A stretch of DNA of 37,303 nt from Holophaga sp. (GCA_031292735.1 JARLGP010000015.1:1-37303), one strand, 5' to 3'; positions 23,469 to 32,231 are shown, counted from the stretch's first letter. The notes: a model not told the origin generated them from the sequence alone. Program-made: numbers and translations.

Positions 23469-25454
23469 ATGAGACTCAGCTCGAAGACCAGCCTGCTCAT
23501 CGTCTCGCTCGGGATTGTGCTTTATGTGCCTTTGAGTCTCATCATGGTCCATTTCCAGGAGCGGGCCCTGAGGGCCAGCGCCTACGGCGCCCTGGACGAC
23601 GTGGCCAGGAATTCGGCGCTGCTGGTGGCCCAGTTCGCGGAGAACGCCCAGTTGAACGTCAAGCTGCTGGCGGCGGCCATTCCGGTCCAGGCACTGCCCG
23701 AGAAGCGGCTGGTTTCGCTCAAGGCGCAAATCAGCAACGTCTTCGACGTGGAGGAATTCGAGAACGAGATCGCCATCCTGGACGGCAAGGGCACGGTCCT
23801 GCTCGGCTACCCCGAGCACCCCGGGGCCATCGGCCGTTCGGTCGCCGACCAGGACTTCTTCCGGGAAACCCTGGCCACCCGCCGATGCGCCACCAGTCTG
23901 CCGCATTTTTCCGCGGGGACCGGCCGGCCGGTGGTCACCTTCGCCGCGCCGGTCATGGACGCGTCGGGGACCATCCTGGCGGTGGTGGCCTGCTCCTATG
24001 ACCTGCTGGCCGCCGATGCCCTGGGGCGCATCCAGAGCCAGAAGCTGGGCCGAACCGGCTACGTGTTCATGTTCGACCAGACCCGCATGATGGTGGTGCA
24101 TCCCGACCCCAAGCGGGTGTTGCAGCGGGACATCCCGGTGGGTGCCAACCTGTTCCTGGACCAGGCCATCGGCGGGTTCGAAGGCACCTGCGAGGGGGTC
24201 AGCTCCCGGGGCGTGTCGATGCTGGAAAGCTTCCACCGGGTGCCCGGGACCACCTGGATCATCGGCGCCCAGATCCCCCTGGCCGAAGCCTACGAGGCCA
24301 TCGCCTCGCTCCGCCGGATCATGCTGGCGGCCACCATCGTCAGCGTCCTGTTCCTCCTGGGGGTGGGCGTGTGGATGGTCAATCTGTTCTCCCTGCCGCT
24401 GAGATACCTGCACATGGCTGCCCGCGCCATCACCCTGGAACTGCAGGGGGTGAACGTGGACTGGGATGTGATTCCCCTGTTGAACTCCATCCGGACCAAG
24501 GACGAGACCGGGGCCCTCGCCCGCACCTTCGTGGATCTGGTGGAGCGGCAGCGGCAGAGCCTGGGCCTGCTCAGGCGGGCCGCGGCCGAATGGGAGCGCA
24601 CCTTCGACGCGGTGAAGGAGGCGATCCTGTGCCTGGATGCCGGCGGCAACATCATGAGGATCAACCGGGAGGCCGCGCTCTGGTTCCGGGTGGCGCCCGA
24701 CGCCGTGCTGGGCCTGGCGGGCAGGACCCTGGTGCTGGGCGAGGACGACCCGTCCGCCTACTGGCCGGAGGTCAACCTGCTGGATGCCAGCCATGTGCAA
24801 ACCTGGACCGGCGGCCTGCCGGGACGGGAGGGCCGGTTCGAGTTCCAGGCCCTGCCGGTGTTCCGGGAGGGCACGGTGACCGAAATGATCCTGTCCATCC
24901 GCGACATCACGGTGCAGGCGCAGAAGGAGGAGGAGATCCGCAAGCGGGCCTTCTTCGACGCGCTCACCGGGCTGCCCAACCGGGCCCTGCTCATGGACCG
25001 GCTGCAGCAGGCCCTGGCGGCGGCGGCCCGGTTCAGGCAGGGGGTGGGCGTGCTGTTCCTGGACCTGGACCATTTCAAGGAGGTCAACGACACCCTCGGC
25101 CATGACGCCGGGGACGCCCTGCTGGTGGAAGCGGGCCGGCGGCTGAGTTCGCTGGTGCGCAGGAACGACACCATCGCCCGCCTGGGCGGGGACGAGTTCG
25201 TCATCGTCATTTCCGAGCTGACCGCCCCCGGCCAGCCCGCGGTGGTGGCCGCAAAGGTGCTGGACGCCTTCCGCCTGCCGTTCTTCTTCCAGGGCCAGCC
25301 GTTCCCGGTGGGCGTCAGCATCGGCATCGCCACGGCCCCGGAGGACGGCACCGACGGCGCCGCCCTGCTCAAGCGCGCGGACACGGCGATGTACCAGGCC
25401 AAGCGGGGCGGGCGGTCGGGGTACCGCTGCTATTCCGAGGAACTACCCGGGTGA
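23469..25454 (+). CDS. Membrane diguanylate cyclase with Cache sensor, HAMP, PAS and GGDEF
   Basis: 661 aa. TM1 about 8-28, double-Cache periplasmic sensor about 40-280 ([34 protein letters not shown]), TM2 about 288-310, HAMP, PAS about 372-480 ([18 protein letters not shown]), GGDEF about 495-655. The active site [10 protein letters not shown] is intact (GGDEF 573-577), with the inhibitory RxxD site RRND exactly five residues before it, so product feedback inhibition is expected. It makes cyclic di-GMP in response to an unknown small ligand. ATG 23469 has no strong ribosome site. Its last 12 bases overlap the convergent ABC ATPase gene. Confidence 0.93.
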   Translation: MRLSSKTSLLIVSLGIVLYVPLSLIMVHFQERALRASAYGALDDVARNSALLVAQFAENAQLNVKLLAAAIPVQALPEKRLVSLKAQISNVFDVEEFENEIAILDGKGTVLLGYPEHPGAIGRSVADQDFFRETLATRRCATSLPHFSAGTGRPVVTFAAPVMDASGTILAVVACSYDLLAADALGRIQSQKLGRTGYVFMFDQTRMMVVHPDPKRVLQRDIPVGANLFLDQAIGGFEGTCEGVSSRGVSMLESFHRVPGTTWIIGAQIPLAEAYEAIASLRRIMLAATIVSVLFLLGVGVWMVNLFSLPLRYLHMAARAITLELQGVNVDWDVIPLLNSIRTKDETGALARTFVDLVERQRQSLGLLRRAAAEWERTFDAVKEAILCLDAGGNIMRINREAALWFRVAPDAVLGLAGRTLVLGEDDPSAYWPEVNLLDASHVQTWTGGLPGREGRFEFQALPVFREGTVTEMILSIRDITVQAQKEEEIRKRAFFDALTGLPNRALLMDRLQQALAAAARFRQGVGVLFLDLDHFKEVNDTLGHDAGDALLVEAGRRLSSLVRRNDTIARLGGDEFVIVISELTAPGQPAVVAAKVLDAFRLPFFFQGQPFPVGVSIGIATAPEDGTDGAALLKRADTAMYQAKRGGRSGYRCYSEELPG

Positions 25455-26195
25455 GGTGAGCAGGCCGCGAACCCGCTGCAGGAACACCCGGGTGCGGTCC
25501 TGGCGGGTCTCCTCGAACACCTGCTTGGGGGTGCCCTGTTCCACCACGACTCCGCCGTCCATGAACGCGGCGTGGTTGGCCACTTCCTGGGCGAAGGTCA
25601 TCTCGTGGGTGACGACGATCATGGTCATGCCGTCCTTGGCCAGCCCCTTCATGACATCCAGCACCCCGCCCACCACCTCCGGGTCCAGCGACGAGGTGGG
25701 CTCGTCGAACAGGATCACGTCCGGGTCCATGGCCATGGCCCGGGCGATGCCCACCCGCTGCTGCTGTCCGCCGGACAGCTGGGAGGGGAAGTGGTGGATC
25801 CGGTCGGCCAGCCCCACCTTCTCCAGGCACTGGGCGCTGCGGTCGCGGGCTTCCTTGAAGGGCAGCCGGCGCACCACCAGGAGGCCTTCCATCACGTTCT
25901 CGATGGCGGTCTTGTTGCGGAACAGGTTGTAGTTCTGGAAGACCATGGTGGTCTTCCGGCGCAGCGCGGCGACCTGCTCCTTGCGGATCCCGGCCGCGTC
26001 CACCTGCAGGTCGCCGATGCGGATGGTGCCACGGTCGGCCCGCTCCAGGCAGTTGATGCAGCGCAGCAGGGTGGACTTGCCGGACCCGCTGGGCCCCAGC
26101 AGCACCACCACTTCGCCCTTGCGCACCTGCAGGTCGATGCCGCGCAGCACCTGGTTGTGGTGGAAGGCTTTCCAGATATTGTTCAACTCGATCAT
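25443..26195 (-). CDS. Polar amino acid ABC transporter ATP-binding protein
   Basis: 250 aa GlnQ/TcyN-type ATPase: Walker [11 protein letters not shown]-loop [12 protein letters not shown], signature LSGGQQQRV, Walker [16 protein letters not shown]-loop VTHEM. It energises import by the permease and binding protein encoded just upstream on the same strand; the ATG overlaps the permease stop by 4 bases. The closest familiar relatives are cystine/arginine/glutamine importers. The 3' end overlaps the convergent diguanylate cyclase gene by 12 bases. Confidence 0.93.
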   Translation of the reverse strand: MIELNNIWKAFHHNQVLRGIDLQVRKGEVVVLLGPSGSGKSTLLRCINCLERADRGTIRIGDLQVDAAGIRKEQVAALRRKTTMVFQNYNLFRNKTAIENVMEGLLVVRRLPFKEARDRSAQCLEKVGLADRIHHFPSQLSGGQQQRVGIARAMAMDPDVILFDEPTSSLDPEVVGGVLDVMKGLAKDGMTMIVVTHEMTFAQEVANHAAFMDGGVVVEQGTPKQVFEETRQDRTRVFLQRVRGLLTSPG

Positions 26196-26917
26196 GACGG
26201 CCTCACCTCGGCCAGCCCTTCGAAGCGCCGCACCCGTTTTTCCCCGATCGCCACCAGGCGCTCGATGACGATGCAGATGGCCCAGTACACCAGGGCCACC
26301 GCCACATACACCTCGAAGAAGCGCAGCCCGCGGGCGCCCAGGATCTTGGCCTCGCCCATCATCTCCACCACCGAGATCATGAACGCCAGCGAGGTGTCCT
26401 TGACCAGGGCGATCACCGTGTTGCCCAGGCTGGGCAGGGCCACCGCCAGCGCCTGGGGCAGCACGATCCGCCGCATCCCCTGCATGGGCGACATGCCCAC
26501 CGAAAGGGCCGCCTCCATCTGGCCCTTGTCGATGGCCAGGATGGCGGCGCGGATCGTTTCCGACAGGTAGGCCGCGACATTGAAGGTGAAGGCGAAGTAG
26601 ATGAACACGATGGCCGGGATCTGGCTCACGTCCACCGTCCAGCCGTACCTCTCATGCAGGAACTGCAGCACCAGGGGGATGCCGTAGTAGGACAGGTAGA
26701 TCTGCACCAGCATGGGCGTTCCGCGGGCGAACGACAGGTAGACTGCGGCCAGCTGGCTCAGCCCGGGCACCCGGTTGATCCGCACCAGGGCCACCGCCAG
26801 CCCCACCGCCAGGGAGGCCAGCATGGCCACGAGGGTGATCTTCAGGGTGACCGGGATGACCCCGGCCAGCTCCGGGAAGGTGGAGAGGAAAAACTGGAAA
26901 TCGAAGAGGTTGCCCAT
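26192..26917 (-). CDS. Polar amino acid ABC transporter permease
   Basis: 241 aa His/Glu/Gln/Arg-type permease. About five membrane helices; the EAA loop that contacts the ATPase is [39 protein letters not shown] and [15 protein letters not shown] are typical of TcyL/TcyM cystine permeases. I prefer ATG 26917 ([10 protein letters not shown]), 6 bases past the binding-protein stop, over the start at 26950, which would overlap it. Only one permease gene is present, so it probably works as a homodimer. Confidence 0.92.
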   Translation of the reverse strand: MGNLFDFQFFLSTFPELAGVIPVTLKITLVAMLASLAVGLAVALVRINRVPGLSQLAAVYLSFARGTPMLVQIYLSYYGIPLVLQFLHERYGWTVDVSQIPAIVFIYFAFTFNVAAYLSETIRAAILAIDKGQMEAALSVGMSPMQGMRRIVLPQALAVALPSLGNTVIALVKDTSLAFMISVVEMMGEAKILGARGLRFFEVYVAVALVYWAICIVIERLVAIGEKRVRRFEGLAEVRPS

Positions 26918-26922
26918 GACGG

Positions 26923-27726
26923 TCAGCGGGTGTAGTCCGCTCCGAACCACTTGTGCGACAGCTTGGCCAGGGTGCCGTCCTTCCTGATCTGCGCCAGGCC
27001 CTGGTCGAACAGGGTGGTCAGCGCCTGGCCCTGGGCGTCCTTGCGGAACACGAAGTAGGCCGGCTCATAGTCCAGCGGCTTGCCCACCACCTTGACGTTG
27101 GTGCCCAGCTTCTTGGCGTTGTAGCCCACGGTCAGGCGGTCGTTCACGGTGGCGTCCAGCCGGCCCGCCACGATGTCCTGCAGCACGGTGGTCAGGTTGC
27201 CATCGTAGTACTTGAGGCTGATCTGGTTGCCGTTTTTCTGGTTGAAGTCTTCCAGCCGCTTGCTGTAGTTGCTGCCCACCCCGGTGCCCACTTTCAGGCC
27301 CTTCAGATCGGCGTAGCCGTTGCTGAAGGTTCCCGGCCGGTCGCCGCGGACGATGATCTGGGCGCCGGAGACCATGTAGCTCTCCGAAAAGTTGTACTTC
27401 TGGGCGCGCTGGGGGTTCTTGGCGATCTCGTTGGCCACCAGGTCGAACTTCCGGGCGTCCAGGGCCAGGAACATGCTGTCCCAGGGGGTGGGCACGAACT
27501 TCACCTCCACGTTGACCCGGCGGGCGATCTCCTGGACCACCTCCACGTCGTACCCGGTGATCACCCCCTTTTCGTCCAGGAAGGTGAAGGGCGCGTAGAC
27601 GCCCTCGGTGCCCACGGTCACCACCTGCCTGGGGGCCGCGGCCAGGCTCTGGGAAGCGAGCAGCCCGAGGATGCCGCCGGCGGCCAGGACCAGGGTGCGG
27701 AAGGTCTTGCGGATGGGTTGTTTCAT
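26923..27726 (-). CDS. Periplasmic amino acid-binding protein, cyst(e)ine-type
   Basis: 267 aa. Signal peptide MKQPIRKTFRTLVLAAGGILGLLASQSLA then a class-3 solute-binding fold: GTEGVYAPFTFLDEKGVITGYDVEVVQEIA, TPWDSMFLALDARKFDLVAN, GTGVGSNYSKRLEDF. The pattern resembles TcyA/TcyJ/FliY cystine binders; ligand identity is inference, supported by the Cys-rich leader peptide upstream. ATG 27726 has GGAG 9 bases upstream; the ATG at 27741 lacks a ribosome site. First gene of a three-gene transporter operon with a roughly 260-base leader. Confidence 0.9.
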   Translation of the reverse strand: MKQPIRKTFRTLVLAAGGILGLLASQSLAAAPRQVVTVGTEGVYAPFTFLDEKGVITGYDVEVVQEIARRVNVEVKFVPTPWDSMFLALDARKFDLVANEIAKNPQRAQKYNFSESYMVSGAQIIVRGDRPGTFSNGYADLKGLKVGTGVGSNYSKRLEDFNQKNGNQISLKYYDGNLTTVLQDIVAGRLDATVNDRLTVGYNAKKLGTNVKVVGKPLDYEPAYFVFRKDAQGQALTTLFDQGLAQIRKDGTLAKLSHKWFGADYTR

Positions 27727-27773
27727 GATCGGTTGCTCCATGAAAAGGGGGTGAACGGTTGCGGACAGCTACA

Positions 27774-27815
27774 CCAAGGCCGGATCGATCGGTTCTGCGA
27801 TCGGTCCGGCCTTGG
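27774..27815 (-). promoter_or_regulatory. Leader hairpin between the Cys uORF and the transporter
   Basis: The arms 27774-27791 and 27798-27815 pair over 18 bases with one G-T mismatch and a 6-base loop. In the minus-strand leader RNA it comes after a pyrimidine-rich, G-poor stretch (27816-27836) and about 28 bases after the uORF stop. There is no U-tract, so it is not a plain intrinsic terminator. It may be a pause or anti-structure in an attenuator. Confidence 0.6.
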
Positions 27816-27843
27816 GGAAAGACGGAAAAGCGGGTCGCGGGAC

Positions 27844-27915
27844 CTAGGTGGCTGCATCCCGGCGACAACAGGCCATGGCCTGGGTCGCTGTTGGGGTGGT
27901 ACCGGTCCTGGTCAC
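27844..27915 (-). CDS. Leader peptide with tandem Cys codons (candidate cysteine attenuator uORF)
   Basis: 23-codon ORF from GTG 27915 to TAG 27844, with GGAG (27924-27927) 8 bases upstream. An internal ATG at 27876 gives MACCRRDAAT. The two Cys codons are both UGU (27865-27870), although this high-GC window mostly uses UGC. The ORF sits inside the leader of the cyst(e)ine-type transporter, between the promoter and an 18-base hairpin. Ribosome stalling at UGU-UGU when Cys-tRNA is low is the expected control logic. The reading is direct; translation and regulation are inference. Confidence 0.55.
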   Translation of the reverse strand: MTRTGTTPTATQAMACCRRDAAT

Positions 27916-27939
27916 GTTCGACACTCCGCGGTGGGGAAG

Positions 27940-27988
27940 GGAATTACGATTCAACTTACCGAAATAGATGGGAATCGTTGGCAATTCC
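27940..27988. promoter_or_regulatory. Nested inverted repeat near the transcription start of the transporter operon
   Basis: GGAATT (27940-27945) and ACGATTC (27946-27952) are mirrored by GAATCGT (27972-27978) and AATTCC (27983-27988). The 7-base inner arms are perfect. It overlaps the predicted transcription start, so it may be an operator, or the first hairpin of the leader RNA. Confidence 0.4.
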
Positions 27989-27989
27989 T

Positions 27990-28018
27990 ATTAGACCTCC
28001 CCGGTCGGCGGGTGTCAA
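27990..28018 (-). promoter_or_regulatory. Sigma-70 promoter of the amino acid ABC operon
   Basis: On the minus strand a perfect -35 TTGACA (28013-28018) is followed after exactly 17 bases by TCTAAT (27990-27995), one mismatch from consensus. It lies in an AT-rich pocket next to the 3' end of the crotonase gene and predicts a start near 27983, about 257 bases before the binding-protein ATG. Confidence 0.8.
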
Positions 28019-28063
28019 TTTTAAAATTAATTATTACCAATTCAGTAAGAAGGCGCGCGGCGC

Positions 28064-28825
28064 TCATTTCTTGAGGAACTTCCTCATCCACTCGCGCTGC
28101 TCGTCCTGGCCGAAGCATAGGCCGCACATGGTGGTTTCAAATACGTTGGCGTCGGTGTTGTTCATGTCGTAGCCCAGCTCGATGGCCTGCTTGGCCAGGG
28201 CCATGGCGCCCCGGGGCAGTTCCGCCAGCTTCCGGGCCAGCTTCCGGGTCTCCTCCAGCAGGGTCTCCCGGGGGTGGACGCCGTTCACCAGGCCGATGGC
28301 GTAGGCCCTCTGGGCGGAGATCCGCTCGCCGGTGAACACCATCTCCTTGGCGAGGCCCTTGCCCACCAGGCGGGTGAGGCGCTGGGTGCCGCCCCAGCCG
28401 GGGGTGATGCCCAGGAGGATCTCCGGCTGGCCCATGGTGGCGCTGTCGGCGGCGTAGCGCAGGTCGCAGGCCATGGCGATCTCCAGGCCTCCGCCCAGGG
28501 CGTAGCCGTTGATGGCGGCGATGTAGGGCTTGGCCGAGTGCTCCACCTTGATCAGCACCTTCTGCCCGGCCAGCATGAATTCCCGGCCCTCGATGGCGGT
28601 GAAGTGCTCCATGCGGGCGATGTCGGCCCCGGCCACGAACGACTTGGGCCCGGCCCCGGTGAGGATGACCACCCGGATGGCCGGATCGGCCTCGATGTCG
28701 TCCACGATCTGGCCCCATTCCCGGACGCTTTCGGCGTTCATGGCGTTGAACACCTCGGGCCGGTTGAAGGTGACGGTGATGACGCCGTCCTCGACGGCGT
28801 AGGCGATGTTCTCGAAGGTTCTCAC
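28064..28825 (-). CDS. Enoyl-CoA hydratase/isomerase (crotonase family)
   Basis: 253 aa crotonase. ITVTFNRPEVFNAMN, SFVAGADIARM (oxyanion hole), NGYALGGGLEIAMACDLRYA and the hydratase Glu region QPEILLGITPGWGGTQRL with both catalytic Glu positions (MACD...GQPEI) are present. It hydrates crotonyl-CoA-type substrates. GTG 28825 follows AAAGGA; it is 11 bases past the stop of the CoA-transferase beta gene. Third gene of the sigma-54-driven ctfAB-crotonase operon. Length is normal. Confidence 0.91.
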   Translation of the reverse strand: MRTFENIAYAVEDGVITVTFNRPEVFNAMNAESVREWGQIVDDIEADPAIRVVILTGAGPKSFVAGADIARMEHFTAIEGREFMLAGQKVLIKVEHSAKPYIAAINGYALGGGLEIAMACDLRYAADSATMGQPEILLGITPGWGGTQRLTRLVGKGLAKEMVFTGERISAQRAYAIGLVNGVHPRETLLEETRKLARKLAELPRGAMALAKQAIELGYDMNNTDANVFETTMCGLCFGQDEQREWMRKFLKK

Positions 28826-28836
28826 GGGGGGTCCTT

Positions 28837-29496
28837 TCAGAGCTGCATTTCGTGGAAGGTGTCGGCGACGCTGAATTCGGCCTCGGTGAGCCGGCGGATC
28901 TCCTCCAGGGTGACCCCGGGGGCGTGCTCCTTGAGGATCAGCCCCCCTTCGCCCACGTCGAACACCGCCTTGTCGGTGACGATGGTCTGCACGCAGCCGC
29001 TGCCGGTGAGCGGCAGGGTGCAGTGGCGGAGCACCTTCGACTCTCCGCTCTTGTCGGCGTGCATCAGGCAGGCGATGACCTTCTTCGTGCCGTAGCACAG
29101 GTCCATGGCGCCGCCGATGCCGGGCCACCACTTGCCTTTGCGGTTCACCGCCCAGTTGGCGATGTTGCCCTGCTGGTCCACTTCCAGCGCGCCCAGGATG
29201 GTGACGTCCAGCCGCCCGCTGCGCATGGCGCCCAGGGAGGTGGCTTCGTCCATGATGGCGGCGCCGGGCACCAGGGTGATGGGCTCCCCGCCGGCGTTGG
29301 TCATGTCCGCGCAGGCGTCCGTGCTGGCCGGCCTGGCGCCCACGCCGAACACGCCATTCTCGGCGTGGAACATCACCGACACCCCTTCGGGCAGGTAGTT
29401 GGAGACCTGGGTGGGCATGCCGAACCCCAGGTTGACCAGTTCGCCGTCGTGGATCTCCTGGGCGGCCCGTTTGGCGATCAATACTCTTGCATCCAT
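28837..29496 (-). CDS. CoA-transferase subunit beta, second copy
   Basis: 219 aa class-I CoA-transferase B subunit: LVNLGFGMPTQVSNYLP and HAENGVFGVG with the catalytic Glu, APGVTLEEIRRLTEAEF at the C-terminus. It is a paralogue of the product at 16003-16659 but clearly diverged (for example GARPASTDACADMTNAGGEP). ATG 29496 follows GGAG at 8 bases. Paired with the alpha subunit upstream. The substrate could be butyrate, acetoacetate or another short acid; pairing with a crotonase favours a C4-type substrate, by inference. Confidence 0.92.
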   Translation of the reverse strand: MDARVLIAKRAAQEIHDGELVNLGFGMPTQVSNYLPEGVSVMFHAENGVFGVGARPASTDACADMTNAGGEPITLVPGAAIMDEATSLGAMRSGRLDVTILGALEVDQQGNIANWAVNRKGKWWPGIGGAMDLCYGTKKVIACLMHADKSGESKVLRHCTLPLTGSGCVQTIVTDKAVFDVGEGGLILKEHAPGVTLEEIRRLTEAEFSVADTFHEMQL

Positions 29497-29525
29497 TGTG
29501 GTTTCTCCGAAATGAGGGGTTGCGG

Positions 29526-30281
29526 TCAGGCCAGGAGCTTGCCGGTCTTGATCCAGTGCTGGCGGTAGCGGTCGTCGTGTTCGGCCAGGCTGAGGCCCTG
29601 CACCACGGCATGGACGAAGGGGCCGGGGGTGCCCACCCGCTCCGGGGCGATGGCGCCCACCGGAACGATCTCTTCCACCTCGGCGACGGTGTAGTCGCAG
29701 GCCATGGCCACCATCGGGTTGCAGTTCACGCTGGTGTGGCGGTACTCCAGGTTGCCCATGGTGTCGGCGCGCCAGGCCTTGACCATGCCGAAGGGGGCGC
29801 GCAGCGGCGGCTCCACGAAGCAGGGCAGGCCGTCCACCTCGATCACCCGCTTGGCTTCCTTCAGTTCGGCGAACAGGCCCGGCTGGTCGAGGATGCCCAC
29901 CCCCACCGGGATCAGGACGCCGCCCAGGCCCAGGGCGCCGGCCCGCACCTTCTCGATCCAGGTGCCCATGGGGTAGAACTGCTCCACCTTGATGTCGCCC
30001 TTGAGGTATTCCTCGGTGGATTCGGCGGTGGTGCCGATGTGGCTGGAGACCACCTCCCGCACCAGCCCGTGCTGGTAGAGCATGGCCCGGCCGAACCCGC
30101 TCAGGCCCGGCTCGTTGACGATCAGCGTGAGGCCGCCGACAGCCTGCTGGATCAGCCAGTCGATGCAGCAGGTGGGTTCGCCGGCCCCCACGAAGCCCCC
30201 CATCATGATGGTGGCGCCCTGGTTGGGAAGGACGCCCAGCGCCTCGTCGAGGCTTTTGATCTTGTTGCCCAGTTTTGACAT
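29526..30281 (-). CDS. CoA-transferase subunit alpha, second copy
   Basis: 251 aa class-I CoA-transferase A subunit: GATIMMGGFVGAGEPTCCIDWL, LTLIVNEPGLSGFG, VSSHIGTTAESTEEY, GALGLGGVLIPVGVG. ATG 30281 has GGAGGAAA 6 bases upstream. It is somewhat longer than AtoD (about 220 aa) because of a C-terminal extension ending in WIKTGKLLA. First gene of an operon driven by the consensus sigma-54 promoter at 30350-30365. Confidence 0.92.
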   Translation of the reverse strand: MSKLGNKIKSLDEALGVLPNQGATIMMGGFVGAGEPTCCIDWLIQQAVGGLTLIVNEPGLSGFGRAMLYQHGLVREVVSSHIGTTAESTEEYLKGDIKVEQFYPMGTWIEKVRAGALGLGGVLIPVGVGILDQPGLFAELKEAKRVIEVDGLPCFVEPPLRAPFGMVKAWRADTMGNLEYRHTSVNCNPMVAMACDYTVAEVEEIVPVGAIAPERVGTPGPFVHAVVQGLSLAEHDDRYRQHWIKTGKLLA

Positions 30282-30349
30282 GAAGATTTCCTCCGGTTGC
30301 TGGCGCTGAGGCCAAGGGTCTGGATGTGCGGGTGATTGCCTGACTCCAG

Positions 30350-30365
30350 AGCAACCTCCGTGCCA
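30350..30365 (-). promoter_or_regulatory. Consensus sigma-54 promoter of the second CoA-transferase operon
   Basis: On the minus strand the sequence is TGGCACG-GAGG-TTGCT, an exact match to the -24/-12 consensus TGGCACG-N4-TTGCW. GG is at plus 30363-30364 and GC at 30351-30352. It lies 69 bases upstream of the alpha-subunit ATG, and an activator with GAFTGA is encoded divergently. Confidence 0.92.
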
Positions 30366-30456
30366 GGCGCTCCGCTTGGCCGGCAAAGCCAATGGCGGCG
30401 CCGCCTGGGCCGGATTCTAGGCCCTCCGCCGCGGGTCCCGGCCCTGTCGCCGGAAA

Positions 30457-30494
30457 GGACAGGTGTCCCCAAAAGCTACAGATGTCCGTGGACA
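30457..30494. promoter_or_regulatory. Twin inverted repeats, likely activator-binding sites
   Basis: GGACAGGTGTCC (30457-30468) and TGTCCGTGGACA (30483-30494) are both built from TGTCC/GGACA half-sites, 26 bases apart. They sit about 93-130 bases upstream of the -24 element, the usual distance for sigma-54 enhancer sites. They also lie 50-90 bases before the divergent activator start, allowing autoregulation. Confidence 0.72.
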
Positions 30495-30543
30495 CCGGTG
30501 AGGGGTAGAGTGGAGGGCATCACCTGCGAGCGGAGGTCACACC

Positions 30544-31905
30544 GTGAGATACGAGGGAAGCTGCGATTCCCTGGGCGGCACCCTGGAATCGCTGGTCAAC
30601 AATCCCTTCGAGGGGATCATGGCCATCGACGCCGAAGGCGGGATCTCCTTCATCAATGATTTCTTCCTGGACCTGTTCCAGCGTTCCCGGGACCAGGTGG
30701 TGGGGCTCAAGGTCTGGGACCTGGTGCCCGGTTGCCGCCTGTTCGAGACGGTGGGACAGGGCTATTCCATCTGGGGCGAAACCCTGCGGATCGGCAGCCA
30801 CGACCTGCTGGTGGCCCGGTTTCCGCTGAAGAGCGGCAGCCAGACCCTGGGGGCCATGGTCAAGACCATCTTCCCCGACGCCGCGGTGGCCAAAGAGATC
30901 GCCCTCAAGCTGTCCCATTCAGGGGTGGTGCGTCCGGAGGCCGCCGGCCCCGCGCTCTGCACCTGCCGGGACATCGTCGGCGAGACCCCGTCCATGCTCT
31001 GGGTGAAGAAGCTGGCCCGGCGCGCCTCGCGCACCAGCTCCACCCTGCTGATCACCGGCGAGAGCGGCACCGGCAAGGAGATCGTGGCCCAGGCCATCCA
31101 CACCCGCTCGGTGCGCCGGGAGGCGCCCTTCATCAGCGTCAACTGCGGCGCCATCCCGGAGAACCTCCTGGAATCGGAGCTGTTCGGCTACGTGGACGGC
31201 GCCTTCACCGGGGCCAAGAAGGGCGGCAAGCCCGGCAAGTTCGAGCTGGCCAACGGCGGCACCATCCTGCTGGACGAGATCGGCGACATGCCGCTGAGCA
31301 TGCAGGTGAAGCTGCTGCGGGTGCTGCAGGAGCGCGCCGTGTGGCGGATCGGCGCCATGGCGCCCACCATGCTGGACGTGCGGGTGATGGCCTCCACCAA
31401 TCGGGACCTCCGGGAGCTGGTGCAGGACAAGACCTTCCGCCAGGATCTGTACTACCGGCTCAACGTGCTGGAGATCCCGCTGCCCCCGCTGCGCGAGCGG
31501 CTGGCCGACCTGCCCATGCTGGCCGAAACGCTGATCCAGCGCATCAACGCCCGGATCGGTTCGGACGCCACCGGGATCAAGCCGGATTCCCTGGAGGTGC
31601 TGAAGGCCCACCCGTGGCCGGGCAACGTGCGGGAACTGGAGAACCTGCTGGAGCAGGCGGTGAACTGGAGCGAGGAGCCCCTGATCGACGTGCGCAGCAT
31701 CCCGGCGGGCCCGGCCCGGCGGGAGCCCGCCGCACCGGCCCCGGCCCCCGGCCAGCCGTTCCGCAACGCCGTGGAGGAGACCGAGCGGGGCCTGATCATC
31801 AGCGCCCTGAGCCGGACCCAGGGCAACAAGGCCCAGGCCGCCCGGGCGCTGAACATGCAGCGTTCCGTCCTGTACAAGAAGCTGGAACGCTTCAATATCG
31901 TCTAG
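30544..31905 (+). CDS. Sigma-54-dependent transcriptional activator with PAS domain
   Basis: 453 aa. N-terminal PAS about 10-115 ([21 protein letters not shown]), AAA+ about 145-375 with Walker A GESGTGKE (172-179), GAFTGA (219-224), Walker B ILLDEIG and [15 protein letters not shown], then a Fis-type helix-turn-helix ([25 protein letters not shown]). It has no receiver domain, so it senses a ligand or redox state directly rather than through a kinase. GTG 30544 follows GGAGG by 8 bases. It is divergent from ctfAB-crotonase, its probable target. Confidence 0.92.
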   Translation: MRYEGSCDSLGGTLESLVNNPFEGIMAIDAEGGISFINDFFLDLFQRSRDQVVGLKVWDLVPGCRLFETVGQGYSIWGETLRIGSHDLLVARFPLKSGSQTLGAMVKTIFPDAAVAKEIALKLSHSGVVRPEAAGPALCTCRDIVGETPSMLWVKKLARRASRTSSTLLITGESGTGKEIVAQAIHTRSVRREAPFISVNCGAIPENLLESELFGYVDGAFTGAKKGGKPGKFELANGGTILLDEIGDMPLSMQVKLLRVLQERAVWRIGAMAPTMLDVRVMASTNRDLRELVQDKTFRQDLYYRLNVLEIPLPPLRERLADLPMLAETLIQRINARIGSDATGIKPDSLEVLKAHPWPGNVRELENLLEQAVNWSEEPLIDVRSIPAGPARREPAAPAPAPGQPFRNAVEETERGLIISALSRTQGNKAQAARALNMQRSVLYKKLERFNIV

Positions 31906-31917
31906 CGCCGGCGTGGA

Positions 31918-32049
31918 ATGCTTCCAATGGGAGGGAGCCTCCTTCTCTTCGCCTTCCTGGCCATGGCGCTTTCCCTGCCGCTGGTGATGCTGATGCGCCA
32001 CTTCAAGAAGGGTGAAGCCTCCCTGCCGGACCCGCGGGGGAGACTTTGA
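31918..32049 (+). CDS. Possible small single-pass membrane protein
   Basis: 43 codons, 12 bases past the activator stop. The N-terminal part is strongly hydrophobic (SLLLFAFLAMALSLPLVMLM), followed by a basic and polar tail RHFKKGEASLPDPRGRL. It would be one membrane helix with the tail in the cytoplasm. The ribosome site is weak (GCGTGGA). I do not recognise a family. It could be chance in GC-rich DNA, but the helix-plus-basic-tail layout is protein-like. Confidence 0.4.
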   Translation: MLPMGGSLLLFAFLAMALSLPLVMLMRHFKKGEASLPDPRGRL

Positions 32050-32091
32050 AAATGAAATGACAATCCGGCTGGCATGCCTATTTGCTACAAA

Positions 32092-32108
32092 TTGCATCAA
32101 TGATGCAA
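32092..32108. promoter_or_regulatory. Perfect 17-base dyad upstream of the Thr/Lys-rich gene
   Basis: TTGCATCA-A-TGATGCAA is a perfect palindrome around one central base, in an AT-rich gap (32050-32231) that must hold the promoter of the downstream gene. It looks like a repressor or activator site. Further AT-rich sequence (32124-32160) includes an AATATT...AATATT-like dyad; no clean -35/-10 pair is assigned. Confidence 0.45.
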
Positions 32109-32231
32109 GATAGGACAATGGAATTGAATATTTTAAATTTAAATATTGAAAATACACATAATGTACATTGGAACGGATCCTGCTACTTGTTTAAACGCAC
32201 CGGATGTTCCGGTTCACAACGGAGATTTCCC

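Noticed and set aside
27816..27960. SAM-type riboswitch read on the plus strand
   Set aside because: GGGACC...CCCGGC...GGTGGTACC loosely resembles an S-box core, but there is no plus-strand gene downstream and key loops do not fit. The minus-strand uORF explains the region better.
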